DNA of 64,000 bases, taken from assembly GCA_945915475.1 (NCBI GenBank), contig CAMEFI010000001.1, positions 62,001 through 126,000 on the forward strand. Direction: 5' to 3'. Both the position numbers and the translations under genes were made by a program. Source of the stretch: an uncultured Clostridium sp. GTDB lineage: Bacteria; Bacillota; Clostridia; Lachnospirales; Lachnospiraceae. Positions 9,239 to 18,461 of the stretch are shown piece by piece. The notes beneath the pieces were generated by a model. It made no database searches. It had not been told where the DNA came from and saw only the letters and a list, made by a program, of their open reading frames with translations. Numbering within the stretch: position 1 is the first letter of the stretch; each line of letters begins with the position of its first letter.

Positions 9239-10829
9239 TGTCACCTCTCCCTTCCTTTGATTTATAAAATCTTGCCTTCATTACCATATCCGCCGGCACT
9301 TTCATGGTCAGCAAATTGGTGTGGTCAAATGCAGGAGAAGTCCGTATCTCTAACACCTCTGCCTCACATATTGGTTCACCGCTTCTGCTTAAACCAACGC
9401 CCTTTTCTCCCTTTTTCGGAAGCGGAAGCATTTCATAAGGAAGGGTTACCGTTCCATATCCTTCTTCATAGTTCTCATTTACCAGAAAGATTGCCTGACC
9501 GGAGCAGGCTGCCACACACATTCCACATCCAACACATTCTGCCGTTTCATCCACCGCCGGAAGCGCCGTAATATTACTTCCAATCTTAATACAATGTTTT
9601 GGACAGGCATCCTGGCACGGATTACATGGAATATTCTGGGTACATTCCATAACCGGATGAATTCCCTTACGATGGGTAACACCTGGATATTTCTCCACTT
9701 CTTCATCCGTTAAATATCCTTTCTTTAAAAGATTCATGGAAACATCGATTCCCTCATCCGTCTTTTCAATCAATTTGCCCCGGTTCTTTGGTGCAAACAT
9801 ACCCTGCCGTAAGCCCTCTAAGGCATTCGTAAGTTCTTCCTGCTTGTTATCTAACTCCTTCTTTTCAATAAATCCAAGGTACTGGCATGCTGCAATCCCT
9901 GCCATTCGTCCTTCGATCATGGCTGAACTTGCTTCCTCGATACCGGATACATCTCCCGCAACATAAATCCCCGGAACGGAGGTTTGCCCGTATTCATCAC
10001 AAATCGGAACCTGACCGCCTTTCTTTGGGTTATCCTCCATCTGACATCCAGCCATTTTTAAAAGCTGTGACATCGGTGAAAGACCAACCGCCAGACATAT
10101 GGTATCCACATCAAAATGCTTCTCTGTACCAGGAATAAACTGAAAATGATCATCTACCTCCGCAATGGTAACTCCGGTCACACAATCCTCACCCTCTGCC
10201 TTTACAATGGTATGGGACAGATAAAATGGTACCCCGGTTCTTGCCACCTTTGCTGCATGAACGCCATAGCCACCGATTCTCGGTGCGGCATCCACTAATG
10301 CTACTACTTCACAACCGCACTGCATAAGCTGGAAACTTACCACCAAACCTACATTTCCGGAACCTAACATCAATATTTTATTACCAGGCTTAATTCCGTG
10401 AAGATTCATCATGGTTTGGGCTGCTCCAGCCCCGATTACACCCGGAAGTGTCCATCCGTCAAAAGTAACCATATTTTCAGAAGCACCGGTTGCTACGATA
10501 ATGGTATCTCCTTTATAATGCTCCACACCGTCTCCGATCTTAACCACAATCTCTTTATCCTGATAAAGTCCCACAACCGTTGCATTTAAGACAACTTCTA
10601 CTCCGACTTCTCCAGCCTCTTTCAAAAGCTCTTCCCCAATTTTAAATCCTCTGATTTTTGCTTTATGCTCCTTTGAGCCAAAGAATTTATGTATCTGTTT
10701 GAAAAGCTGTCCACCGGGCTTTTCATTTTCATCAAAAACAATAACACAAAGTCCTCTTTTGGCTGCCTCGATTGCTGCAGAAAGTCCTGATGGTCCTGCA
10801 CCAACAATGATCAAATCGTACCGTTTCAT
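9231..10829 (-). CDS. FAD-dependent oxidoreductase, HcnB-like, with inserted 4Fe-4S ferredoxin-type region
   Basis: LIIVGAGPSGLSAAIEAAKRGLCVIVFDENEKPGGQL; second Rossmann ILMLGSGNVGLV; CNPCQDACPKHC and CVGCGMCVAAC clusters. Confidence 0.88.
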   Translation of the reverse strand: MKRYDLIIVGAGPSGLSAAIEAAKRGLCVIVFDENEKPGGQLFKQIHKFFGSKEHKAKIRGFKIGEELLKEAGEVGVEVVLNATVVGLYQDKEIVVKIGDGVEHYKGDTIIVATGASENMVTFDGWTLPGVIGAGAAQTMMNLHGIKPGNKILMLGSGNVGLVVSFQLMQCGCEVVALVDAAPRIGGYGVHAAKVARTGVPFYLSHTIVKAEGEDCVTGVTIAEVDDHFQFIPGTEKHFDVDTICLAVGLSPMSQLLKMAGCQMEDNPKKGGQVPICDEYGQTSVPGIYVAGDVSGIEEASSAMIEGRMAGIAACQYLGFIEKKELDNKQEELTNALEGLRQGMFAPKNRGKLIEKTDEGIDVSMNLLKKGYLTDEEVEKYPGVTHRKGIHPVMECTQNIPCNPCQDACPKHCIKIGSNITALPAVDETAECVGCGMCVAACSGQAIFLVNENYEEGYGTVTLPYEMLPLPKKGEKGVGLSRSGEPICEAEVLEIRTSPAFDHTNLLTMKVPADMVMKARFYKSKEGRGDNE

Positions 10830-10883
10830 TTTGCCATTCCTCCTTTTTCTTCTGTCTGCTATTCTGAACGATAATTATCTCAT

Positions 10884-11210
10884 TTACTGTTCTTCAAAAG
10901 GCTGATCGGATACACCATACTGGGTCTGTATTTTCATTCCCTCTTTTAATGGTGTCACACAGGTTCGTACATTGGGCTGGCCATCCACAACCATAACGCA
11001 GTCTGTACAACGTCCAATGGCACAAAAAATACCTCTTGGCTTATGTTCCTTCTTCGTATAGCGGTGGACCATAACTCCACAGGCTTTCAAAGCTGCCGCA
11101 ATCGGTTCCCCTTCACATCCTTCTAATTCCTTTCCATTGTACGTAAAGTTCACAAGCTTTCCTTTCGGCTGTACACCCAGAATCGGATGCTCGTCAATTC
11201 GATTTTCCAT
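10884..11210 (-). CDS. HcnA-like (2Fe-2S)-binding protein
   Basis: FTYNGKELEGCEGEPIAAALKACGV...CAIGRCTDCVMVVDGQPNVRTC; strong RBS AAGGAGGTC before MENRID, so the ORF start is shortened. Confidence 0.85.
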   Translation of the reverse strand: MENRIDEHPILGVQPKGKLVNFTYNGKELEGCEGEPIAAALKACGVMVHRYTKKEHKPRGIFCAIGRCTDCVMVVDGQPNVRTCVTPLKEGMKIQTQYGVSDQPFEEQ

Positions 11211-11233
11211 ATATAAGACCTCCTTACACCAGA

Positions 11234-11272
11234 AAAGGTGTCTATACAAATTCACTCTGTACAGACACCTTT
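11234..11272 (-). promoter_or_regulatory. strong hairpin in the 5' leader of the oxidase operon
   Basis: AAAGGTGTCTATACA / TGTACAGACACCTTT, 15 bp arms with one mismatch, 9 nt loop, ending ~10 nt before the RBS. Confidence 0.6.
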
Positions 11273-11394
11273 GACTGCTTCTCAAGATTGATTCCATGGT
11301 CTCAGCTTACCACCTTCTCAAGAAACTGTATTGTAAAAAACGATACAATATGAAATTTTTGTTTATTTTTTTAAGTTATCCTTCTTTTTTCTTA

Positions 11395-13227
11395 CTATTT
11401 TGCGTTAATTTTAGAACGTTTTCTTAAGGTTGGATCCAGAATCTTTTTGCGAATTCGGATGTGTTCCGGTGTAATCTCCAAAAGTTCATCGGTATCAATG
11501 AACTCCAACGCCTGTTCTAAGCTCAACACCCTTGGAGGTGTCAGCTTCAACGCATCATCTGCACCGGAAGAACGGGTATTGGTTAAATGTTTTGCTTTAC
11601 ATACATTAATCTCAATATCCTCCGCTTTACCTGTCTGACCGATTACCATACCAGCATATACCTGTTCCCCCGGACCAATAAACAAGGTTCCACGATCCTG
11701 GGCATTATACAATCCATACGTAATGGATGTACCCGATTCAAATGCGATCAAAGAACCCTGATTCCGATACATCATATCTCCCTTGTATGGGCCATACCCG
11801 TTAAAGATTGTATTGATGATACCGGTTCCCTTTGTGGATGTCATAAAATCACCACGGAATCCGATCAAGCCTCGTGCCGGAATATTAAACTCTAACCGAA
11901 CCGTACCATCATGTGCCGGGGTCATTGCCTGTAACTCGCCTTTCCGCTCATTTAACATGCTGATCACCGTACCGGAAAACTCCTCCGGCACATCAATATA
12001 AGCAATCTCCATAGGCTCTAATTTCTTACCTTTTTCATCTGTGTGATAGATAACCTCTGCCTTGCTGACAGCAAATTCATATCCCTCACGACGCATATTC
12101 TCGATCAATACAGACAAATGTAATTCTCCACGTCCGGATACTTTATATGTGTCGGTATCATCCGTCTCTTCTACCCTTAAAGAAACGTCTGTATTCAATT
12201 CCCGGAACAAACGGTCTCTTAAATGTCTGGATGTAACAAACTTCCCTTCTTTACCTGCCAGTGGCGAGTTATTTACAATAAAATTCATGGAGATCGTAGG
12301 TTCTGAAATTTTCTGGAACGGAATCGGCTGCGGATTATCCACTGAACAGAGCGTATCTCCAATGTGCAGATCCGCAATACCGGAGATGGCGACAATAGAC
12401 CCAATCCCGGCTTCATTTACCTCTACCTTATCCAGTCCCTCAAATTCATATAACTTACCAATCTTCACTTTCTTGCATTTACTCTCGTCATGTGCATTCA
12501 CTAATAAGACTTCCTGATTCAGTTTCAATGTACCGTTATCCACCTTACCAACACCGATTCGACCTACATACTCATTGTAATCAATGGTGGAGATCAATAC
12601 CTGTGTATCTGCTTCCGGATCCCCCTCCGGTGCCGGAATATAATCAATAATTGTCTCAAATAATGGTGCCATATCTACCGCTTCATCTGCCATGTTACGC
12701 TTTGCCACACCATCTTTGGCAGACGCATACACAAATGGACAGTCAAGCTGCTCATCTGTAGCCTCAAGGTCAAGCAACAACTCTAATACCTCTTCCTCAA
12801 CCTCTTCCACTCTTGCTTCCGGACGATCTATCTTATTCACACATACGATCACATTCAGATTCAGTTCCAAGGCTTTCTTTAATACGAATTTGGTCTGTGG
12901 CATTGCACCTTCAAAGGCATCCACCACAAGTATTACACCATTTACCATTTTAAGGACACGTTCTACTTCTCCACCGAAATCCGCATGTCCAGGAGTATCA
13001 ATGATATTAATCTTTGTTTCCTTATAATGTACGGCTGTATTTTTAGAAAGAATCGTAATTCCTCTTTCTCTCTCAATATCGTTAGAATCCATAACTCTTT
13101 CTGCCACTTCCTGGTTCTCACGAAATACGCCACTCTGCTTTAAAAGTTCGTCAACCAATGTTGTTTTACCATGGTCTACATGGGCAATAATTGCAACGTT
13201 ACGAATATCATCTCTTGAAATCTTCAT
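11395..13227 (-). CDS. typA: translational GTPase TypA/BipA
   Basis: RNVAIIAHVDHGKTTLVDELLKQSG, DTPGHADFGGEVER, NKIDRP; RBS CAGGAGG before MKISRDD. Confidence 0.95.
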   Translation of the reverse strand: MKISRDDIRNVAIIAHVDHGKTTLVDELLKQSGVFRENQEVAERVMDSNDIERERGITILSKNTAVHYKETKINIIDTPGHADFGGEVERVLKMVNGVILVVDAFEGAMPQTKFVLKKALELNLNVIVCVNKIDRPEARVEEVEEEVLELLLDLEATDEQLDCPFVYASAKDGVAKRNMADEAVDMAPLFETIIDYIPAPEGDPEADTQVLISTIDYNEYVGRIGVGKVDNGTLKLNQEVLLVNAHDESKCKKVKIGKLYEFEGLDKVEVNEAGIGSIVAISGIADLHIGDTLCSVDNPQPIPFQKISEPTISMNFIVNNSPLAGKEGKFVTSRHLRDRLFRELNTDVSLRVEETDDTDTYKVSGRGELHLSVLIENMRREGYEFAVSKAEVIYHTDEKGKKLEPMEIAYIDVPEEFSGTVISMLNERKGELQAMTPAHDGTVRLEFNIPARGLIGFRGDFMTSTKGTGIINTIFNGYGPYKGDMMYRNQGSLIAFESGTSITYGLYNAQDRGTLFIGPGEQVYAGMVIGQTGKAEDIEINVCKAKHLTNTRSSGADDALKLTPPRVLSLEQALEFIDTDELLEITPEHIRIRKKILDPTLRKRSKINAK

Positions 13228-13416
13228 TTTTTCCTCCTGAAATCCCTGTTTCGTTATCAAAAGAGTTGCGTGAGTTTGACTAAAACACTACACAAACCTT
13301 CACCACCTAAATGTGTGAAATTCCCCACCACTTCACGAAACATGGATAAAATTTTTTACATACGGCTTCAAGTGTAGCACAAAGAAAACATGCTTTCAAG
13401 AAATTTTTCCGAAAAG

Positions 13417-13460
13417 AAAAGCGAAAAAATGCCGATATTTCTTAGCATTTCTCCGCTTTT
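13417..13460 (-). terminator. terminator downstream of glgB
   Basis: AAAAGCGAAAAAATGC / GCATTTCTCCGCTTTT stem followed on minus by TCTTTTC. Confidence 0.6.
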
Positions 13461-13516
13461 CTTGTGAATTTGCACATGAATATTACTATTCTCTTGCTTA
13501 TCGCAGGATGAACCTG

Positions 13517-15865
13517 TTATTTCTCTGTCTTCTTTGCCACCGGTTTATTAGAAGCCGTCCCTTTCGTTGTGGGTTTCTTCGCCGGTGCCTTTTTGGGAAG
13601 CGCTTTCACTGTTGTCTTCTTTGGTGTCGGCTCTTTGTAGTCATATTTGAATACACAGACAGACAATGGTGGCAGATGCATGGTAATGGAATGGTCTCTT
13701 CCATTCCAAGGTTCACTAGAAGCCTTGATTGGTGTTGCATTCAATCTTCCAAGACCGCCAAATTCCTCTGCATCCGAATTCAAAATCTCTGTATACCTAC
13801 CCGCACAAGGAACACCTACAATAAATCCGTCCCGATCAACCGGTGTGAAATTACATACAAAGAGAAGTTGATTCTTTGCAGTGGATCCCCGACGGATGAA
13901 GGAAACAATACTGCTTTGAGGATCATCACAACTGATCCATTCAAATCCCATTGGATCCTGATCATTAAAATACATTGCATCATAATCATGGTACAGCTTA
14001 TTCAGAGCTTTGACATAATTCTGCATGCCCTTATGGCTCCTTGCGTCTTCTCCGTCCATCAGGAACCAGTCAAGACTTCTTGCTTCGCTCCACTCCCGAA
14101 GCTGGGCAAATTCCTGACCCATAAATAATAACTTCTTACCCGGATGACCATACATAAAACCATATGCTGTACGCAGGTTTGCGAATTTATCATCATGTAA
14201 TCCCGGCATTTTATTGATCATAGAGCACTTAAGATGTACCACCTCATCATGCGATATGACAAGGATAAAATTCTCAGAATACGCATACATCAAACTAAAT
14301 GTCAAACGATTATGATTAAACTGTCTGAAATACGGGTCTAACTTCATATACTCTAAGAAGTCATTCATCCAACCCATATTCCATTTGAAGAGGAATCCTA
14401 AACCATCCATAGATACCGGAGCTGTCACCCCTGCCCATGCGGTAGACTCTTCCGCAATAACAAATACTCCCGGTTCTAATTCTTCGATTGTCTTATTCAG
14501 TTTCATCAACATCTTAATGGCATCATAATTCTCGTTACCACCATCTTCATTGGGCAACCAGTTACCATCCTGCTTACCGTAGTCTAAATACAGCATGGAA
14601 GCAACTGCATCCACACGAAGGGCATCCACATGATATTCTCTCGCCCAGAATATAGCATTGGCAATGAGGAAATTCGATACCTCATTTCTTCCATAATCAA
14701 AAATATAAGTTCCCCAGTCCGGATGCTCTCCCCTTCTTGGATCCGGATGTTCAAATAGCGGCATGCCATCAAACTTTCCAAGACCATGACCATCTCTTGG
14801 AAAATGTGCAGGTACCCAGTCTAAAATCACACTGATTCCGTTCTTATGCATATAATCCACAAAATACATAAAATCTTCCGGATCACCATACCTTCTTGTC
14901 GGTGCATAATAACTTGTAACCTGATATCCCCAGGAACCATCAAAAGGATACTCTGCGATACCCATCAATTCAATATGAGTATATCCCATCTCTTTCACAT
15001 AATCTGCAACCATCGGTGCAAGCTCTCTATATGTATAAAATCCGTTATCGTCATCTTCTACCTTTTTCTTCCAGGAACCAAGATGCATCTCATAGATTGC
15101 CATTGGCTTTCTCATGGCATCCGTTCTTGTAATCTGTTTCCTGTTCTCCAACCATGCTGTATCTTTCCAGCGATATTTGGTAATATCTTTTACCACACTG
15201 GCATTTGCAGGCCGGAACTGACTGCAATTAGCAAAAGGATCTGCTTTATAAATCTCTTCTCCATAACGGGTGAGAATATTAAATTTGTAAACAGCACCCT
15301 CTCCCACATCCGGGATAAACAATTCATAGATTCCTGATGTTCCCATCATATGCATCGGATGAAGTGCACCATCCCACATATTAAAATCTCCCACAACAGA
15401 AACTCGTCTCGCATGAGGTGCCCACACTGCAAAATAGGTACCTGATACACCATCCAGCTTCATGGGATGTGCCCCAAGTTTCTTATAAATCTCCCAGTGA
15501 TTCCCCTCTGAAAACAGATGTATATCAAAAGAACCAATCTGACTTTCAAAACTGTATGGATCAGCGGAAATTACAGTTGATCCATCCTGGTAATGCGTTA
15601 CCAAACGGTACTTGCTTCCAACAAATTTCTTCTTTGGAAGATACAGGGCATAGAATCCCTTATCGTCCACCTTTTCCATCTCGAATTCTGTTTTCCCTGT
15701 CGGTGCGATCACTTTACAGCTAACAGAATGCGGCTTATACGCTGTAATCATCTGACCCTCTCCATAATCATGATTACCAAGCAGGTGTTTAGGAGCATTA
15801 ATCTTGCCCTCCACCAATTCGTCATAAAGTATCCAGTTCATCCACTGCTCAATCTTTACGTTCAT
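13517..15865 (-). CDS. glgB: 1,4-alpha-glucan branching enzyme, with basic C-terminal tail
   Basis: GYTHIELMGIAEYPFDGSWGYQVTSYYAPTRRYG, DALRVDAVASMLYLDYG, ISHDEVVH. Confidence 0.95.
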   Translation of the reverse strand: MNVKIEQWMNWILYDELVEGKINAPKHLLGNHDYGEGQMITAYKPHSVSCKVIAPTGKTEFEMEKVDDKGFYALYLPKKKFVGSKYRLVTHYQDGSTVISADPYSFESQIGSFDIHLFSEGNHWEIYKKLGAHPMKLDGVSGTYFAVWAPHARRVSVVGDFNMWDGALHPMHMMGTSGIYELFIPDVGEGAVYKFNILTRYGEEIYKADPFANCSQFRPANASVVKDITKYRWKDTAWLENRKQITRTDAMRKPMAIYEMHLGSWKKKVEDDDNGFYTYRELAPMVADYVKEMGYTHIELMGIAEYPFDGSWGYQVTSYYAPTRRYGDPEDFMYFVDYMHKNGISVILDWVPAHFPRDGHGLGKFDGMPLFEHPDPRRGEHPDWGTYIFDYGRNEVSNFLIANAIFWAREYHVDALRVDAVASMLYLDYGKQDGNWLPNEDGGNENYDAIKMLMKLNKTIEELEPGVFVIAEESTAWAGVTAPVSMDGLGFLFKWNMGWMNDFLEYMKLDPYFRQFNHNRLTFSLMYAYSENFILVISHDEVVHLKCSMINKMPGLHDDKFANLRTAYGFMYGHPGKKLLFMGQEFAQLREWSEARSLDWFLMDGEDARSHKGMQNYVKALNKLYHDYDAMYFNDQDPMGFEWISCDDPQSSIVSFIRRGSTAKNQLLFVCNFTPVDRDGFIVGVPCAGRYTEILNSDAEEFGGLGRLNATPIKASSEPWNGRDHSITMHLPPLSVCVFKYDYKEPTPKKTTVKALPKKAPAKKPTTKGTASNKPVAKKTEK

Positions 15866-16012
15866 AAAAACCTCCCTTATTCATACATCTTCACTATGCA
15901 ATATCATATCACATTTCTTCTTCTCTGTAAACGAATATTCTTATGTTTTTAGACAAGCGTCTATTATATTTTTCTTGTTTCATAATCCTCTTTATTATAT
16001 AATAAAGTATAA

Positions 16013-16219
16013 TATGATATAGGTGTTAAAAGTCCAAAAAGCTTTCTGCTTGCAGAAAAAGCTTTTTGACTTTATGACACGCAAAAACATGAGGAAGTAG
16101 CAATTTACGTAGTAAATTAGCGGATTCCGAATGTTTTTAGAATTGCGAAAGTTGTATTACAACGAAGCAATTCGTAATATCAGTGAGTGGCAAAATTTAC
16201 TTTTGACACTCACATCATA
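16013..16219. repeat. ~207 bp inverted-repeat (MITE-like) element A
   Basis: Terminal arms TATGATATAGGTGTTAAAAGT / ACTTTTGACACTCACATCATA (imperfect 21 bp IR) with several internal hairpins. Confidence 0.6.
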
Positions 16220-16262
16220 ATAATATTATTATTATAAATGATTTTATTGGAGGGTAATGTGT

Positions 16263-18461
16263 ATGGCAGAACAAAAACAAGGCAAGACCGGTATATTCAT
16301 TATCGAATTAAAGAACTCATATCCCCTATTAGAATGTGATAAGCAATTTTTAACCATGATGCATTATGATGTTCAGGATATTAAGAACCAGCGTCAGCAT
16401 CTTTGCGATATCATTTTTCCCGAGGATTACGACGACTTCATATCTTCTATAACAATCCAGCTAAAACGCTCCAATTTCACAAGTGACCGCGTCCGATTTG
16501 AAAAACGGAATGGCAGAATCATACAAGTTCTTTTAAATGGTCAGGTATTCTCCCTCAAAGACGGCCGGGAAGTTCTTCAATGCAGTTGTACTGACATCTC
16601 CTCTTTAGAGACCGCCGCTCTTTCCGGGAAACGTGTTCTTTCTGACCTTGAGGTGTTTTCCCAGTCCGTACGTTGCGGTCTGAGCAAACATATCTGTGAC
16701 AATGCATTAACTCTAGTCTGGGCAAATGATTATTATTACAAACTATTCGGATACTCCAAATCCGAATATGAAAAACACTTTGGAGAAAGTCTGATTCCTT
16801 TAATTGAGCAGGAAGACCTTCCATTAGTTGTTAACAGCATCACCACTTTATTGGAGGAACATGAGATAGACATTACCTTTCGCATCCGCCATAAAACAAG
16901 AAAATATTGCTGGGTTAACTTGATTGCTGCCTGTTTAGAGTCATCCGATCATGATGATTTTCCCACTGCAAATTTTGTTCTAAATGATGTTACCGGCTTG
17001 AAATATGCCGAAATGAAAGCCTCGTTAGAAGCAAAGAAATACGAAATCATTTCTGACATCTCCGAAGAAATACCATACGAGTATGAAATTGATACAGATA
17101 CACTGACTTATGCCAAGAAATATGAAAGTATATTCGGACGTAAAAGCATTTACCGTCATCCTTTACGAAAATTTATTGATGCCGGATATGTATCAGAGGA
17201 TACCATAGATAATTTTTCAAGTATCTTTGAAGCCGCAATGCGTGGCGATATGACGCATAACGCAGAATACAAATTAAAAAATCGTTCCGGTGAGTACGAA
17301 TGGCACTATTCCAACTATTCATTAATCCGGGATTCCCATGGAAATCCACTTCGTGCAGTTGGTATTCTGCGGAATATTGATGCCCAGAAGAAAGAACAGG
17401 AATCTCTGCTCAAACGTGCCCAGACAGATGCTATGACCGGTCTGCTTAACAAAACAACGACCGAATCATTTGTCCGCAAGAATCTGAAAGAACTGCAATC
17501 CGGCGCCTATGGTGTGGTTTTACTTGTAGATATTGATGATTTCAAGAATATAAATGATACCTTCGGCCATTTGACCGGTGACGAAGTAATCATTGAAATT
17601 GCTCATACCCTCATGCGGTATACCTTTAACGATGGTTTTGTGGGGCGAATCGGCGGAGACGAATTTTTGGTCTATCTTCCAAACATATTAGACACAACTC
17701 TCGCCTGCGAAAAAGCAGAAAAATATGCAAATGAACTTCGCCAGAAATATCCAGGTGATAATGGCAAGCCAAAGGTTACATTAAGTATTGGTATTGCTGC
17801 AACGGATGTTCCCATCCCTTACAGTGATCTGTTAGAGCATGCAGACCAGGCAGTCTACCAGGCGAAAGTCAATGGTAAAAATGGGCACGTCCTTTATAAC
17901 GATGCTTTAGAACGTACCCAGTATCACAATGCCCGGAAAGATAATCAGGCAAATTATGATCCCGTCATTATCAGTAATATCTTAAATATTCTTTGTGAGA
18001 ATAGCGATACATATACCTGTATCCGGAAAGCTATGAATTATTTAGGAAGCAGCTTAAACATTGATCGCATCACCATATGGGAATATCAGGATAACCGCAA
18101 TTTTGTTGACAATACATTTAAATGGGAACCTTCCGGACATTCATTTGCGGATTACGATGTTAACAATCTCTCTGCCAGCCAGTGGGAAGAGATAGACTCT
18201 TTAACAATAACCGGAACCTTTCACACTGCTAATACGGATTCCATCCGACTCAACAACTTCGGGAAGGGACCCTTTAACGGTGTAAAAGAATTCATCCAGA
18301 GCAAATTTACATATGCAGACTCCACCATCGGTTACATTGACTACTTTAACTATTCCGGAGAAGAAGTCTGGTCCAACGAGATCATTGAAACCTGCAATCT
18401 CTTCTCCAAAACACTCCATGGATATCTTCAGCAAAAGTACCTTGAAGCACATTCCTCTTAA
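16263..18461 (+). CDS. PAS-domain diguanylate cyclase with C-terminal GAF-like region
   Basis: GRIGGDEFLVYL; several PAS-like segments upstream; GAF-like region after GGDEF; RBS TTGGAGGG before the ATG at 16263. Confidence 0.85.
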   Translation: MAEQKQGKTGIFIIELKNSYPLLECDKQFLTMMHYDVQDIKNQRQHLCDIIFPEDYDDFISSITIQLKRSNFTSDRVRFEKRNGRIIQVLLNGQVFSLKDGREVLQCSCTDISSLETAALSGKRVLSDLEVFSQSVRCGLSKHICDNALTLVWANDYYYKLFGYSKSEYEKHFGESLIPLIEQEDLPLVVNSITTLLEEHEIDITFRIRHKTRKYCWVNLIAACLESSDHDDFPTANFVLNDVTGLKYAEMKASLEAKKYEIISDISEEIPYEYEIDTDTLTYAKKYESIFGRKSIYRHPLRKFIDAGYVSEDTIDNFSSIFEAAMRGDMTHNAEYKLKNRSGEYEWHYSNYSLIRDSHGNPLRAVGILRNIDAQKKEQESLLKRAQTDAMTGLLNKTTTESFVRKNLKELQSGAYGVVLLVDIDDFKNINDTFGHLTGDEVIIEIAHTLMRYTFNDGFVGRIGGDEFLVYLPNILDTTLACEKAEKYANELRQKYPGDNGKPKVTLSIGIAATDVPIPYSDLLEHADQAVYQAKVNGKNGHVLYNDALERTQYHNARKDNQANYDPVIISNILNILCENSDTYTCIRKAMNYLGSSLNIDRITIWEYQDNRNFVDNTFKWEPSGHSFADYDVNNLSASQWEEIDSLTITGTFHTANTDSIRLNNFGKGPFNGVKEFIQSKFTYADSTIGYIDYFNYSGEEVWSNEIIETCNLFSKTLHGYLQQKYLEAHSS

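Noticed and set aside
13508-14128. 206 aa plus-strand ORF
   Set aside because: Lies antisense to the clearly coding glgB frame; no family motif or RBS
14846-15337. 163 aa plus-strand ORF
   Set aside because: Antisense to glgB; low-complexity composition typical of shadow frames
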